Shown piece by piece: positions 18,142 to 24,915 of a stretch of DNA of 24,915 nucleotides (position 1 is the first letter of the stretch; each line of letters starts with the position of its first letter). The translations under genes and the position numbers were made by a program. The notes beneath the pieces were generated by a model that did no database searches, was not told where the DNA came from, and worked only from the letters and a program-made list of their open reading frames with translations. The stretch spans positions 1-24,915 of the forward strand of contig CAKSPR010000027.1 of the NCBI GenBank assembly GCA_934486455.1, read 5' to 3'. The stretch is from an uncultured Eubacteriales bacterium (lineage in GTDB: Bacteria; Bacillota; Clostridia; Oscillospirales; Acutalibacteraceae).

Positions 18142-18150
18142 CTTGCCTTA
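18133..18150 (-). promoter_or_regulatory. ANTAR-type hexaloop hairpin 1, glnN leader
   Basis: TAAGGC (18150-18145), loop AAGGGC (18144-18139), GTCTTA (18138-18133): six pairs with one G-U wobble at the second position from the loop. Loop A1 and G4 are present. It occupies bases 9-26 after the -10 box, so it forms almost at the 5' end of the RNA, and it is mutually exclusive with terminator 1. An identically placed hairpin lies in the gltB leader (18699-18716). Confidence 0.68.
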
Positions 18151-18158
18151 TGCGTTGC

Positions 18159-18187
18159 ATTATACTCTTGTAAAAATGATTTGTCAA
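18159..18187 (-). promoter_or_regulatory. Sigma-A promoter of glnN-amtB
   Basis: On the minus strand a perfect TTGACA (18187-18182) and a perfect TATAAT (18164-18159) with a 17-base spacer. Transcription should start near 18152. The consensus strength implies that control is after initiation, in keeping with two terminators in the leader. Confidence 0.9.
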
Positions 18188-18236
18188 GTACTTTTTTCAA
18201 ATTTTTCGATTTTTTTATTTTTGTCCTTAAAATCCC

Positions 18237-18422
18237 TTAAAGATCCTCGTCGTCCTGCCACATTTCGTATTCGTTTTCGTACTCGTCATCACGGACCTCG
18301 GGCAGGCTTTCTTTTATTTTTGATTTTATAAAAAGATATGCTAAACAGATGGGAACAGACATCCAAGCATAATCGGGGGCTTTAAAAACAAAGAGGCTGA
18401 CAATAATAATCGTAAAAATCAT
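18237..18422 (-). CDS. Small predicted membrane protein, function unknown
   Basis: 61 residues. Two hydrophobic stretches (about residues 1-15 and 18-32), separated by a short polar turn with PDYAW, are followed by a basic patch (KSKIKES) and a strongly acidic tail from about residue 40 (DDEYENEYEMWQDDEDL). This composition is protein-like rather than random. A weak GA-rich site (GATGAGAAG) precedes ATG 18422, and a TATAAT at 18449-18444 lacks a good -35. It sits between the divergent glnN and gltB promoters and reads towards glnN, ending about 50 bases before the glnN -35. I do not recognise the family and cannot link it to nitrogen metabolism except by position. Confidence 0.5.
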   Translation of the reverse strand: MIFTIIIVSLFVFKAPDYAWMSVPICLAYLFIKSKIKESLPEVRDDEYENEYEMWQDDEDL

Positions 18423-18661
18423 ATTCTTCTCATCTCATCTTACATTATATTAGGAAATATTATTTTTTCCGCAGTGCCAAGATAAAAAAATCAAAGGTGT
18501 CCCGCCTTTTCTTATAATGTATCACAGGCACAATTTGATTTCAAGTGCTTCTGTAATGTACACAAGAAAAAAGTGCCGTCGGGCAAAGTGTTAATAAAGC
18601 ACAAAAAGCGGCGGTTTTTAACACAACATTACATAAAATTTTAACGATTTTAAATTTGCGT
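18423..18661. other. AT-rich intergenic region between divergent units
   Basis: No gene supported. On the minus strand TTGAAA (18544-18539), 17 bases, TACATT (18521-18516) is a possible weak promoter for the small membrane protein, followed by a short hairpin AAAGG/CCTTT and seven T residues (about 18508-18484) that might attenuate it. An open frame at 18541-18777 on the minus strand covers the gltB promoter and is not credible. Confidence 0.3.
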
Positions 18662-18690
18662 TTGACAAAGGCAATATTATGTGATATAAT
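18662..18690 (+). promoter_or_regulatory. Sigma-A promoter of the glutamate synthase cluster
   Basis: Perfect TTGACA (18662-18667), 17-base spacer, perfect TATAAT (18685-18690), with a TGn extension before the -10. Expected start near 18697. The same layout as the divergent glnN promoter. Confidence 0.9.
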
Positions 18691-18698
18691 TCCGATAA

Positions 18699-18716
18699 AT
18701 GAGCAAAGGCGTTCAT
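18699..18716 (+). promoter_or_regulatory. ANTAR-type hexaloop hairpin, gltB leader
   Basis: ATGAGC (18699-18704), loop AAAGGC (18705-18710), GTTCAT (18711-18716): six pairs, one G-U wobble second from the loop, extendable by an A-T pair. Loop A1 and G4 fit the ANTAR rule. It spans bases 9-26 after the -10 box, exactly as in the glnN leader, and overlaps the 5' arm of the following terminator. Confidence 0.68.
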
Positions 18717-18752
18717 TCTGACAGAATTTCTGTCTGAATGGGCGTTTTTTTC
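18709..18752 (+). terminator. Leader terminator of the glutamate synthase cluster
   Basis: GCGTTCATTC-T-GACAG (18709-18724) pairs with CTGTC-T-GAATGGGCG (18730-18744) around AATTT, with one T/T mismatch and G-U wobbles, then TTTTTTTC. It ends about 15 bases before the ribosome binding region of the first gene, so it acts as an attenuator. Confidence 0.87.
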
Positions 18753-18778
18753 TTTTTTCAGGAAAGGAATGAAGCATT

Positions 18779-19867
18779 ATGTTAGAAGGTCAGGTAAGAA
18801 TTCCCTCCGGCTGCGCCATTTCGGCCGTGATTTCGCGGGACGGAAACAAAATGACCGGAGAAAGTATTGCGGAAAGTATGATCCCCATGCATGACCGCTC
18901 CAACGGACTGGGCGGAGGGTTTGCCGGTTACGGCATTTATCCCGAGTATAAAGACTTTTATGCCTTTCATATTTTCTACAACGACAATGCCGACCGTGTT
19001 AAATGCGAAAATTTTCTTAAAAACGGCTTTGAAATCGTAAAGGCCGAAAACATTCCCATAAGAAAGATTCCCGAAATCACCGACGTTCCTATTATATGGC
19101 GGTATTTCGTGGCTCCCCTTTCCTCGGTGCTTTCCCGCCTTCAGCTTGACGAAAAAGAGTATGTGGCGAGAATGGTCACCAAGATAAACACGAAAATCGA
19201 CGGCGCTTATGTTTTTTCCAGCGGAAAGAACATGGGGGTTTTCAAGGCGGTGGGCTTCCCCGAGGATGTGGGACGGTTCTATCGGCTTGAGGAATACGCA
19301 GGATATTCCTGGACGGCTCACGGCCGCTATCCCACAAACACCCCCGGCTGGTGGGGCGGTGCCCACCCCTTTGCGCTACTCGATTACTCCATAGTTCACA
19401 ACGGCGAGATTTCCTCCTACGACGCCAACCGCCGATACATCGAAATGTTCGGTTATAAATGTACCCTGCAGACCGATACCGAGGTCATAACCTACATTGC
19501 CGATTATCTGCTCCGCAGACAGGGACTCTCTCTTGAAGAGGCCGCGTCGGTCATTGCGGCGCCCTTCTGGAGCACCATCGACAAAATGGACGAAAAGCAA
19601 AAGGAAGCTCACCAATATCTGCGTACCCGTTTCCCCAGTCTTCTTGTCACCGGTCCTTTTTCGATAGTTCTCGGCTTTGAGGGCGGACTTATGGCGCTTA
19701 ACGACCGATTAAAGCTCCGCTCCATGGTGGTAGCCGAAAAGGACGACAGGGTGTTCATCTCAAGCGAGGAAGCAGCCATACGGGTCATGGAGCCCGACGC
19801 GCAAAACATATACGCTCCGGCCGGCGGAGAGCCGGTCATCGTCAAGGTAAAGGAGGGAGCATACTGA
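18779..19867 (+). CDS. Glutamate synthase, glutaminase (GATase II) subunit
   Basis: Hydrolyses glutamine and delivers ammonia to the synthase subunit encoded next. 362 residues, a free-standing version of the N-terminal domain of large GltB (archaeal-type split enzyme, often called GltB1). Cys12 in PSGCAISAV is the likely nucleophile after removal of an 11-residue leader. Class II glutaminase motifs follow: AHGRYPTNTPGWWGGAHPF, IVHNGEISSYDANRR, TDTEVITYIADYL. ATG 18779 is preceded by AGGAAAGGA at a slightly long spacing of about 10 bases. The stop overlaps the next start by one base (TGATG). Confidence 0.93.
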   Translation: MLEGQVRIPSGCAISAVISRDGNKMTGESIAESMIPMHDRSNGLGGGFAGYGIYPEYKDFYAFHIFYNDNADRVKCENFLKNGFEIVKAENIPIRKIPEITDVPIIWRYFVAPLSSVLSRLQLDEKEYVARMVTKINTKIDGAYVFSSGKNMGVFKAVGFPEDVGRFYRLEEYAGYSWTAHGRYPTNTPGWWGGAHPFALLDYSIVHNGEISSYDANRRYIEMFGYKCTLQTDTEVITYIADYLLRRQGLSLEEAASVIAAPFWSTIDKMDEKQKEAHQYLRTRFPSLLVTGPFSIVLGFEGGLMALNDRLKLRSMVVAEKDDRVFISSEEAAIRVMEPDAQNIYAPAGGEPVIVKVKEGAY

Positions 19868-21372
19868 TGGCTGTAAATTATCTTATTCCGGAATTTGAAG
19901 TGGTCAGAAACCATGACCGCTGTATAACCTGCCGCGTATGTGAGCGACAGTGTGCAAACGAGGTTCATTCCTTCGATGCACAGGGCAATATCATGATAAG
20001 CGATGAGACAAAGTGCGTCGATTGCCAGAGATGCGTTTCGCTTTGTCCCACCCACGCTTTAAAGATCGTCAAAAACGAATGTACCTTAAGAGAAAACGCC
20101 AACTGGCAGGCCGACACCATTAAGGAAATATACAAGCAGGCCTCAAGCGGCGGCGTACTTCTTTCCTCCATGGGAAATCCAAAGCCGTTGCCTGTATATT
20201 GGGACAAAATTCTCATAAACGCCTCCCAGGTGACAAACCCCTCAATCGACCCCCTCCGCGAGCCTATGGAAACCAAGGTTTTCCTCGGTAAAAAGAACGT
20301 GCCTATCGAAAGAAAAGAGGACGGCAGCCTTAAGAACAATCTCCCCCCTCAGCTTGAGCTTTCAATTCCCGTTATGTTTTCGGCCATGAGCTACGGCTCC
20401 ATAAGCTATAACGCCCATGAAAGCCTTGCAAGGGCGGCAAGAGAGCTCGGAATTCTCTATAACACGGGCGAGGGCGGCCTGCACGAGGACTTTTACTGCT
20501 ACGGCGACAACACGGTGGTTCAGGTAGCGTCGGGACGCTTCGGTGTTCACGAGGAATACCTAAAGGCCGGCGCGGCGGTGGAAATAAAAATGGGACAGGG
20601 AGCAAAACCGGGCATCGGCGGACACCTTCCCGGAGCCAAGATAGTGGGCGACGTTTCAAAGACCCGCATGATTCCCGAGGGCTCGGACGCCATATCCCCC
20701 GCTCCCCACCACGACATTTATTCAATTGAGGACCTCCGTCAGCTTGTTTTTTCGCTCAAAGAGGCCACCGAATATAAAAAGCCCATAATCGTTAAGGTTG
20801 CGGCGGTACATAACATTGCGGCCATTGCCTCGGGTATCGCCCGAAGCGGCGCCGACATAATCGCCATCGACGGCTTCCGCGGAGGCACGGGAGCGGCTCC
20901 CACAAGGATAAGAGACAACGTGGGAATTCCCATAGAGCTTGCCCTTGCGGCAGTGGATCAGCGGCTTCGCGACGAGGGCATAAGAAACAATGTGTCCCTT
21001 GTTGTGGGCGGAAGTATCCGCTCGGCATCGGATGTTGTCAAGGCAATTGCTTTGGGTGCCGACGCCTGCTACATCGCAACGGCGGCTCTGCTGGCTCTCG
21101 GCTGCCATCTTTGCCGTACATGTCAGACAGGTCGGTGCAACTGGGGTATTGCGACCCAGCGCCCCGAGCTTGTAAAACGGCTCAATCCCGACATCGGATA
21201 TGAAAGACTTGTTAATCTTTTAACCGCCTGGAAGCACGAAATAAAGGAGCTTATGGGCGGCATGGGCATTAACTCCATTGAGGCGCTTCGCGGGAACCGA
21301 CTTATGCTGCGGGGCGTGAATCTTACGGAAAAGGAGCTTGAGATCCTCGGTATCTCACACGCAGGCGAATGA
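19867..21372 (+). CDS. Glutamate synthase, FMN-binding synthase subunit with N-terminal ferredoxin domain
   Basis: Catalytic subunit that aminates 2-oxoglutarate to glutamate. 501 residues. Residues 19-60 hold two CxxCxxCxxxC motifs (C19-C29, C50-C60) for two 4Fe-4S clusters. The rest is a TIM-barrel FMN synthase domain: MFSAMSYGSISYNAHESLA, NTGEGGLHE, KMGQGAKPGIGGHLPG, SPAPHHDIYSIEDL, IDGFRGGTGAAPT, and the 3Fe-4S cysteines in GCHLCRTCQTGRCNWGIATQ. AGGAGG (19851-19856) is 10 bases before ATG. Start and stop overlap both neighbours, so the subunits are made together. This type occurs in archaea, Thermotoga and Clostridia. Confidence 0.95.
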   Translation: MAVNYLIPEFEVVRNHDRCITCRVCERQCANEVHSFDAQGNIMISDETKCVDCQRCVSLCPTHALKIVKNECTLRENANWQADTIKEIYKQASSGGVLLSSMGNPKPLPVYWDKILINASQVTNPSIDPLREPMETKVFLGKKNVPIERKEDGSLKNNLPPQLELSIPVMFSAMSYGSISYNAHESLARAARELGILYNTGEGGLHEDFYCYGDNTVVQVASGRFGVHEEYLKAGAAVEIKMGQGAKPGIGGHLPGAKIVGDVSKTRMIPEGSDAISPAPHHDIYSIEDLRQLVFSLKEATEYKKPIIVKVAAVHNIAAIASGIARSGADIIAIDGFRGGTGAAPTRIRDNVGIPIELALAAVDQRLRDEGIRNNVSLVVGGSIRSASDVVKAIALGADACYIATAALLALGCHLCRTCQTGRCNWGIATQRPELVKRLNPDIGYERLVNLLTAWKHEIKELMGGMGINSIEALRGNRLMLRGVNLTEKELEILGISHAGE

Positions 21373-21797
21373 AACGGGTATATGTAAATGAAAAATGGTG
21401 TCTCGGATGTCATCTTTGCGAATACAACTGTGCCTTTGCAAATTCCGGCGCCGACAGCATGGTAAAGGCCTTAAAGGGCAAGGAAATTTTCCCGAGAATC
21501 AGAGTCGAGGGCGACGACAAGGTAACCTACGCCGTATCCTGCCGTCACTGTACCGATCCCATATGCGTTAAAAGCTGTATTTCGGGAGCTGTTCATTTCG
21601 AGGACGGCGTTGTATGCATCGACAAAGACAAATGCGTCGGGTGCTTTACCTGCGTGCTTGTTTGTCCCTACGGAGCGGTAACGGCAGACGGCGATCACGC
21701 CGTTCAAAAATGCGAGCTTTGCACCAAAAACAGTGAGGGAAAGCCCGCCTGCGTTACCGGATGTCCCAACAAAGCAATTGTTTTTGAAGAGAGGTGA
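21369..21797 (+). CDS. Four-cluster 4Fe-4S ferredoxin-type electron-transfer subunit
   Basis: 142 residues with about 17 cysteines in four groups: C11-C14-C17-C21, the CRHCTDPICVKSC group, CIDKDKCVGCFTCVLVCP and KCELC...C...C near the end, the pattern of the HycB/DmsB-like iron-sulfur proteins. It probably passes electrons from the FAD protein encoded next to the FMN synthase subunit. Its ATG overlaps the previous stop (ATGA), and the next gene starts 5 bases after its stop, arguing for a dedicated partner and not a general ferredoxin. Confidence 0.9.
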   Translation: MKRVYVNEKWCLGCHLCEYNCAFANSGADSMVKALKGKEIFPRIRVEGDDKVTYAVSCRHCTDPICVKSCISGAVHFEDGVVCIDKDKCVGCFTCVLVCPYGAVTADGDHAVQKCELCTKNSEGKPACVTGCPNKAIVFEER

Positions 21798-21802
21798 AGG
21801 GT

Positions 21803-23050
21803 ATGAGTAAATATGTTATCATCGGTAACGGAGGCGCCGCCGTCGGAGCCATAGAGGGTATACGCTCGGCCGACAGGGAAGGCGATATAACGGTCATTTC
21901 CCTTGAAAAGCATCATGTTTATTGCCGCCCTCTCATTTCATATTATCTTGAGGGAAAAACCGATTTTGAGCGCATCAAATACCGTCCCGACGATTTTTAT
22001 AAAAAGAACGGCTGTACCGTGCTTTACGGCCGGCGCGCCGAAAAAATCGACAGCGGCAAAAAGACCGTAACCCTATCGGACGGACAGGTCATTTCTTACG
22101 ATAAACTGTGCGTCTGCACAGGCTCCTCCCCCTTTGTACCTCCCTTTGAGGGGCTTGACAGCGTGGAAAACAAAAGTGGCTTTATGACACTCGACGACGC
22201 CCTTTACATCGAAAAGAAGGTCACAGAGGAAAGCCGCGTGCTGATTGTCGGCGCGGGACTTATCGGTCTTAAATGCGCCGAGGGAATTTGCCAAAAGGCA
22301 AAATCCGTTACCGTTTGCGACCTTGCACCACGGGTGCTTTCAAGCATTCTCGACGACAAATGCGCCGCCTTTATGCAGGAAAAGCTGGAACAGCACGGGG
22401 TCGGCTTTTTGCTTGGAGATACTGCCGTAAAATTCGATAAAAACACCGCCTTCATGAAAAGCGGAAAGCAGGTGGAATTTGACCTGCTTGTGCTTGCGGT
22501 GGGCGTTCGTCCCAACACCGCCCTTGTCAAAGAGGCGGGCGGAAATATCGGCAGAGGTATAACGGTGGACAGCCGCTCGGCCACCTCCCTTCCCGACATT
22601 TACGCCGCCGGCGACTGCACCGAAACCACCGATGTCTCCTCGGGACAAACAAAAATTATGGCGCTTCTTCCCAACGCCTATATGCAGGGCAAGGCGGCAG
22701 GCCTTAACATGGCGGGAAGGGACTTTGAGTTCAACAACGCCATTCCCATGAACTCCATCGGATTTTTCGGACTGCACGCCATGACGGCCGGCAGCTATTT
22801 CGATGAATCGCAGGGTGGGGAGATGTTTGAAATTCCCCTTGAAAACGGCATTAAGCGCCTTTTTACAAAGGACGGATTTTTGACCGGCTTTATAATCATC
22901 GGCGGAAGCGAACGCGCCGGCATTTACACCAATATGATAAGAAACCGTGTTCCGATTTGCGATGTGGATTTTGAAAGCATGAAAAAAAATGCAAATTTAT
23001 TTGCTTTCGGCAAAGAATACTGTGGAAAAACTCTCGGAGGTGTGATATAA
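21803..23050 (+). CDS. FAD/NAD(P)-binding oxidoreductase of the glutamate synthase cluster
   Basis: 415 residues of the pyridine nucleotide-disulfide oxidoreductase class I fold. FAD loop at the N terminus (YVIIGNGGAAVGAIEGIR), NAD(P) loop near residue 150 (VLIVGAGLIGLKCAEGI), second FAD motif DIYAAGDCTE. No redox CxxxxC pair is visible, so it resembles NADH:rubredoxin or nitrite reductase flavoproteins more than GltD, which belongs to a different oxidoreductase subgroup. Likely role: take electrons from NAD(P)H and pass them to the four-cluster protein. GAGGTG at 21791-21796 is 6 bases before ATG 21803; an in-frame GTG at 21794 lies on that site and was rejected. Whether NADH or NADPH is used cannot be read. 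Confidence 0.88.
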   Translation: MSKYVIIGNGGAAVGAIEGIRSADREGDITVISLEKHHVYCRPLISYYLEGKTDFERIKYRPDDFYKKNGCTVLYGRRAEKIDSGKKTVTLSDGQVISYDKLCVCTGSSPFVPPFEGLDSVENKSGFMTLDDALYIEKKVTEESRVLIVGAGLIGLKCAEGICQKAKSVTVCDLAPRVLSSILDDKCAAFMQEKLEQHGVGFLLGDTAVKFDKNTAFMKSGKQVEFDLLVLAVGVRPNTALVKEAGGNIGRGITVDSRSATSLPDIYAAGDCTETTDVSSGQTKIMALLPNAYMQGKAAGLNMAGRDFEFNNAIPMNSIGFFGLHAMTAGSYFDESQGGEMFEIPLENGIKRLFTKDGFLTGFIIIGGSERAGIYTNMIRNRVPICDVDFESMKKNANLFAFGKEYCGKTLGGVI

Positions 23051-23051
23051 T

Positions 23052-23771
23052 ATGATGATAGATGCAAAAAACCTGGGGTTTGCCGAGCTTAATCGGCAGA
23101 TCCGTGAGGAAAAAGGCGATTGCCTTTTAAAAAACTGTATCGGCCAAAGATTTATCGCCGCCGGAGTTTCCGAAAAAAAGCTGACCGTTGAAGGTGTTCC
23201 CGGCAATGCTCTCGGAGCCTACCTTAACGGCGCCGAAATAACCGTTTCGGGCAACGCCCAGGACGCCGTGGGAGACACCATGAACGAGGGAAAGATTATT
23301 GTACACGGCCAGATCGGCGACGCCGCGGGATATGCCATGAGAGGCGGCAGAATTTACATTAAGGGCAACGCAGGATACCGCGCCGGAATACACATGAAGG
23401 CATATAAAGACAAAAAGCCCATAATGGTCATCGGCGGAAGAGCGGGAAGCTTTCTCGGAGAATATCAGGCCGGCGGAATAATCATCGTACTCGGCCTTAA
23501 CACCGACGGAAAGCCCATTGTCGGAAATTTCCCCTGCACCGGAATGCACGGCGGAAAGATGTTTTTACGCTCGTCGGCCGAGGGCATCGAATTTCCCCGT
23601 CAGGTATCTGTCAAAGAGGCGACCGACGACGACATGTCGGAAATAAAACCCATAATCGAGGATTTCTGCGCCGCCTTCGGATTTGACAGCAGCAAAATTT
23701 TATCCGACAAATTCACCGTAATTTCCCCCGACAGCAAAAATCCTTATAAACAAATGTATGTGGCGAACTGA
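23052..23771 (+). CDS. Glutamate synthase GXGXG-domain subunit
   Basis: 239 residues, a free-standing version of the C-terminal beta-helix domain of large GltB (GltB3). Repeated G-x-x-x-G-x-x-x-x-G units are visible: VEGVPGNALGAYLNGAEITV, VSGNAQDAVGDTMNEGKIIV, GQIGDAAGYAMRGGRIYI, GRAGSFLGEYQAGGIIIVLG. In GltB this domain is structural and helps hold the ammonia-channelling subunits together. GGAGGTG (23036-23042) precedes two in-frame ATG codons (23052 and 23055); I take the first. It starts one base after the FAD protein stop. Confidence 0.93.
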   Translation: MMIDAKNLGFAELNRQIREEKGDCLLKNCIGQRFIAAGVSEKKLTVEGVPGNALGAYLNGAEITVSGNAQDAVGDTMNEGKIIVHGQIGDAAGYAMRGGRIYIKGNAGYRAGIHMKAYKDKKPIMVIGGRAGSFLGEYQAGGIIIVLGLNTDGKPIVGNFPCTGMHGGKMFLRSSAEGIEFPRQVSVKEATDDDMSEIKPIIEDFCAAFGFDSSKILSDKFTVISPDSKNPYKQMYVAN

Positions 23772-23790
23772 GAAAGGCAGGCACAGCAAT

Positions 23791-24915
23791 ATGAGCTATA
23801 CTCCGAATGAAGTTATGCAGTATGTCAGCGAAGAAGACGTTAAATTTATAAGGCTGGCTTTTTGCGATGTTTTCGGCAAGCAGAAAAACATTTCCATAAT
23901 GCCGGACGAGCTTAAAAGAGCCTTTGAATACGGCATTGCCATAGACGCCTCGTCGGTGGCGGGCTTCGGCGGAGAGGTTCATTCCGACCTGCTTCTTCAT
24001 CCCGATCCGTCAACCATTGCGGTACTCCCCTGGAGGCCCGAACACGGCCGTGTGGTCAGAATGTTTTGCGACATTTCCCTTCCCGACGGACGGGACTTTG
24101 AAGCCGACGGACGAAAAATTCTTGAAAATGCGGTTAAGGACGCCGAGAAAAAAGGAATTGAGTTTTTCTTCGGCTCGGAAATGGAATTTTATCTTTTTAA
24201 CAGGGACGAGCGCGGCGAGCCAACAAGGGAGCCCTACGACAGGGCGGGATATATGGACATTGCCCCCGAGGACAAGGGCGAAAATGTCCGCAGAGAAATA
24301 TGTCTCACCCTTGAGCAAATGGGCATAAAGCCCGAAAGCTCCCACCACGAGGAGGGTCCCGGTCAAAACGAAATAGACTTCAGATATTCCTCCCCCATAA
24401 CCGCCGCCGACCACGCCGTTACCTTCCGTGCCGTTGTTAACACCATCGCCGCGAGAAACGGTCTTTTTGCCGATTTTTCGCCGAAGCCCATTTCCGACAA
24501 GGCCGGAAACGGCATGCATATTAATATTTCGGCCAAGGAAAGCTCGGGCAAGGATGTGCTTCCCTTTGTTATTGCGGGAATTATGAACCGCATACGCGAT
24601 ATAACGGTATTTTTGAATCCCTGCGAGAAGTCTTTTGAGAGGCTCGGCAAAAACAAGGCGCCGAAATATATTTCCTGGTGCACCGAAAACCGTTCTCAGC
24701 TCATCAGAATTCCCGCCGCCGAAAAGGAATACCGCCGCGCCGAGCTTCGCTCTCCCGACCCAATGTGCAATCCCTATCTTGCCTTTGCGCTGATAATCCA
24801 TGCGGGGCTTGAAGGAATCGAGCAAAAGGCCGAGCTTATCGAGGCCTCCGATTTCAACCTCTATAGCGCAAAGGACAAAGAGGTAAAAGACCTTTTGCTT
24901 CTTCCGAAAAACCTT
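23791..24915 (+). CDS. glnA: Glutamine synthetase type I (partial, runs off the window)
   Basis: Open to the last base: 375 residues of an expected 440 or so. Motifs of GSI are intact: FCDVFGKQKNISIMP near the N terminus, GSEMEFYLF (about 127-135, metal-binding Glu), HHEEGPGQNEIDFRYSS, GNGMHINIS, ENRSQLIRIPA, RRAELRSPDPMCNPYLAFAL and, near the end, FNLY at the place of the adenylylation Tyr of E. coli (not expected to be used in Bacillota). ATG 23791 follows gltB3 by 19 bases, with AAAGG about 13 bases upstream, a rather long spacing. Its place at the end of the GOGAT genes puts GS and GOGAT under one attenuated promoter. Confidence 0.94.
   Translation, partial: MSYTPNEVMQYVSEEDVKFIRLAFCDVFGKQKNISIMPDELKRAFEYGIAIDASSVAGFGGEVHSDLLLHPDPSTIAVLPWRPEHGRVVRMFCDISLPDGRDFEADGRKILENAVKDAEKKGIEFFFGSEMEFYLFNRDERGEPTREPYDRAGYMDIAPEDKGENVRREICLTLEQMGIKPESSHHEEGPGQNEIDFRYSSPITAADHAVTFRAVVNTIAARNGLFADFSPKPISDKAGNGMHINISAKESSGKDVLPFVIAGIMNRIRDITVFLNPCEKSFERLGKNKAPKYISWCTENRSQLIRIPAAEKEYRRAELRSPDPMCNPYLAFALIIHAGLEGIEQKAELIEASDFNLYSAKDKEVKDLLLLPKNL

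Noticed and set aside
18013..18150. Glutamine riboswitch (glnA or downstream-peptide motif) ahead of glnN or gltB
   Set aside because: The conserved sequence of those aptamers is absent, and the gltB leader is too short between transcription start and terminator to hold one; hexaloop hairpins explain the leaders better.
18541..18777. 78-codon minus strand frame over the gltB promoter
   Set aside because: It covers a perfect promoter and attenuator on the opposite strand, and its sequence looks like translated hairpin.

Overview
The window is a compact, essentially chromosomal stretch of a Gram-positive anaerobe of the Bacillota, most likely class Clostridia (an Oscillospiraceae/Ruminococcaceae-like gut lineage would fit, but I cannot fix the genus). 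Reasons: strong sigma-A promoters with TTGACA/TATAAT, AGGAGG-type ribosome binding sites, a ZTP riboswitch, a T-box leader, a type III glutamine synthetase, a clade II PurL, a stand-alone AICAR transformylase paired with a PurO-type IMP cyclohydrolase, and a split ferredoxin-linked glutamate synthase. I see no mobile element, tRNA, rRNA or CRISPR array.

Layout. 1-559: tail of an upstream gene, a candidate structured RNA (102-264), two intrinsic terminators and a gene-poor spacer. 560-11925 (+): a purine operon behind one strong promoter and a ZTP riboswitch with terminator: purE, purC, purF, purM, purN, IMP cyclohydrolase, AICAR transformylase, purD, purL. It covers every step from PRPP to IMP except PurB; no purK is present. 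11946-11979: hairpin between convergent units. 12001-18187 (-): a nitrogen unit read as glnN (GSIII), amtB fused to a PII domain, then a T-box leader with an AAC (Asn) specifier and asnB. 18237-18422 (-): a small predicted membrane protein. 18662-24915 (+): a divergent unit with a split glutamate synthase (GATase, ferredoxin/FMN synthase, four-cluster ferredoxin, FAD/NAD oxidoreductase, GXGXG subunit) followed by a type I glutamine synthetase that runs off the window end.

How it works together. The unifying theme is glutamine: two glutamine synthetases and an ammonium channel make it, and PurF, PurL, AsnB and GltB spend it. Control appears to be by transcription attenuation throughout: ZTP for the purine operon, tRNA-Asn for asnB and, most interesting, hexaloop hairpins of the ANTAR antiterminator type in the leaders of both nitrogen units. 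The glnN and gltB leaders carry such a hairpin at exactly the same distance from the -10 box, each overlapping an intrinsic terminator, and the glnN leader has a second hairpin/terminator pair. This suggests that one RNA-binding antiterminator, not encoded here, coordinates GS and GOGAT expression.
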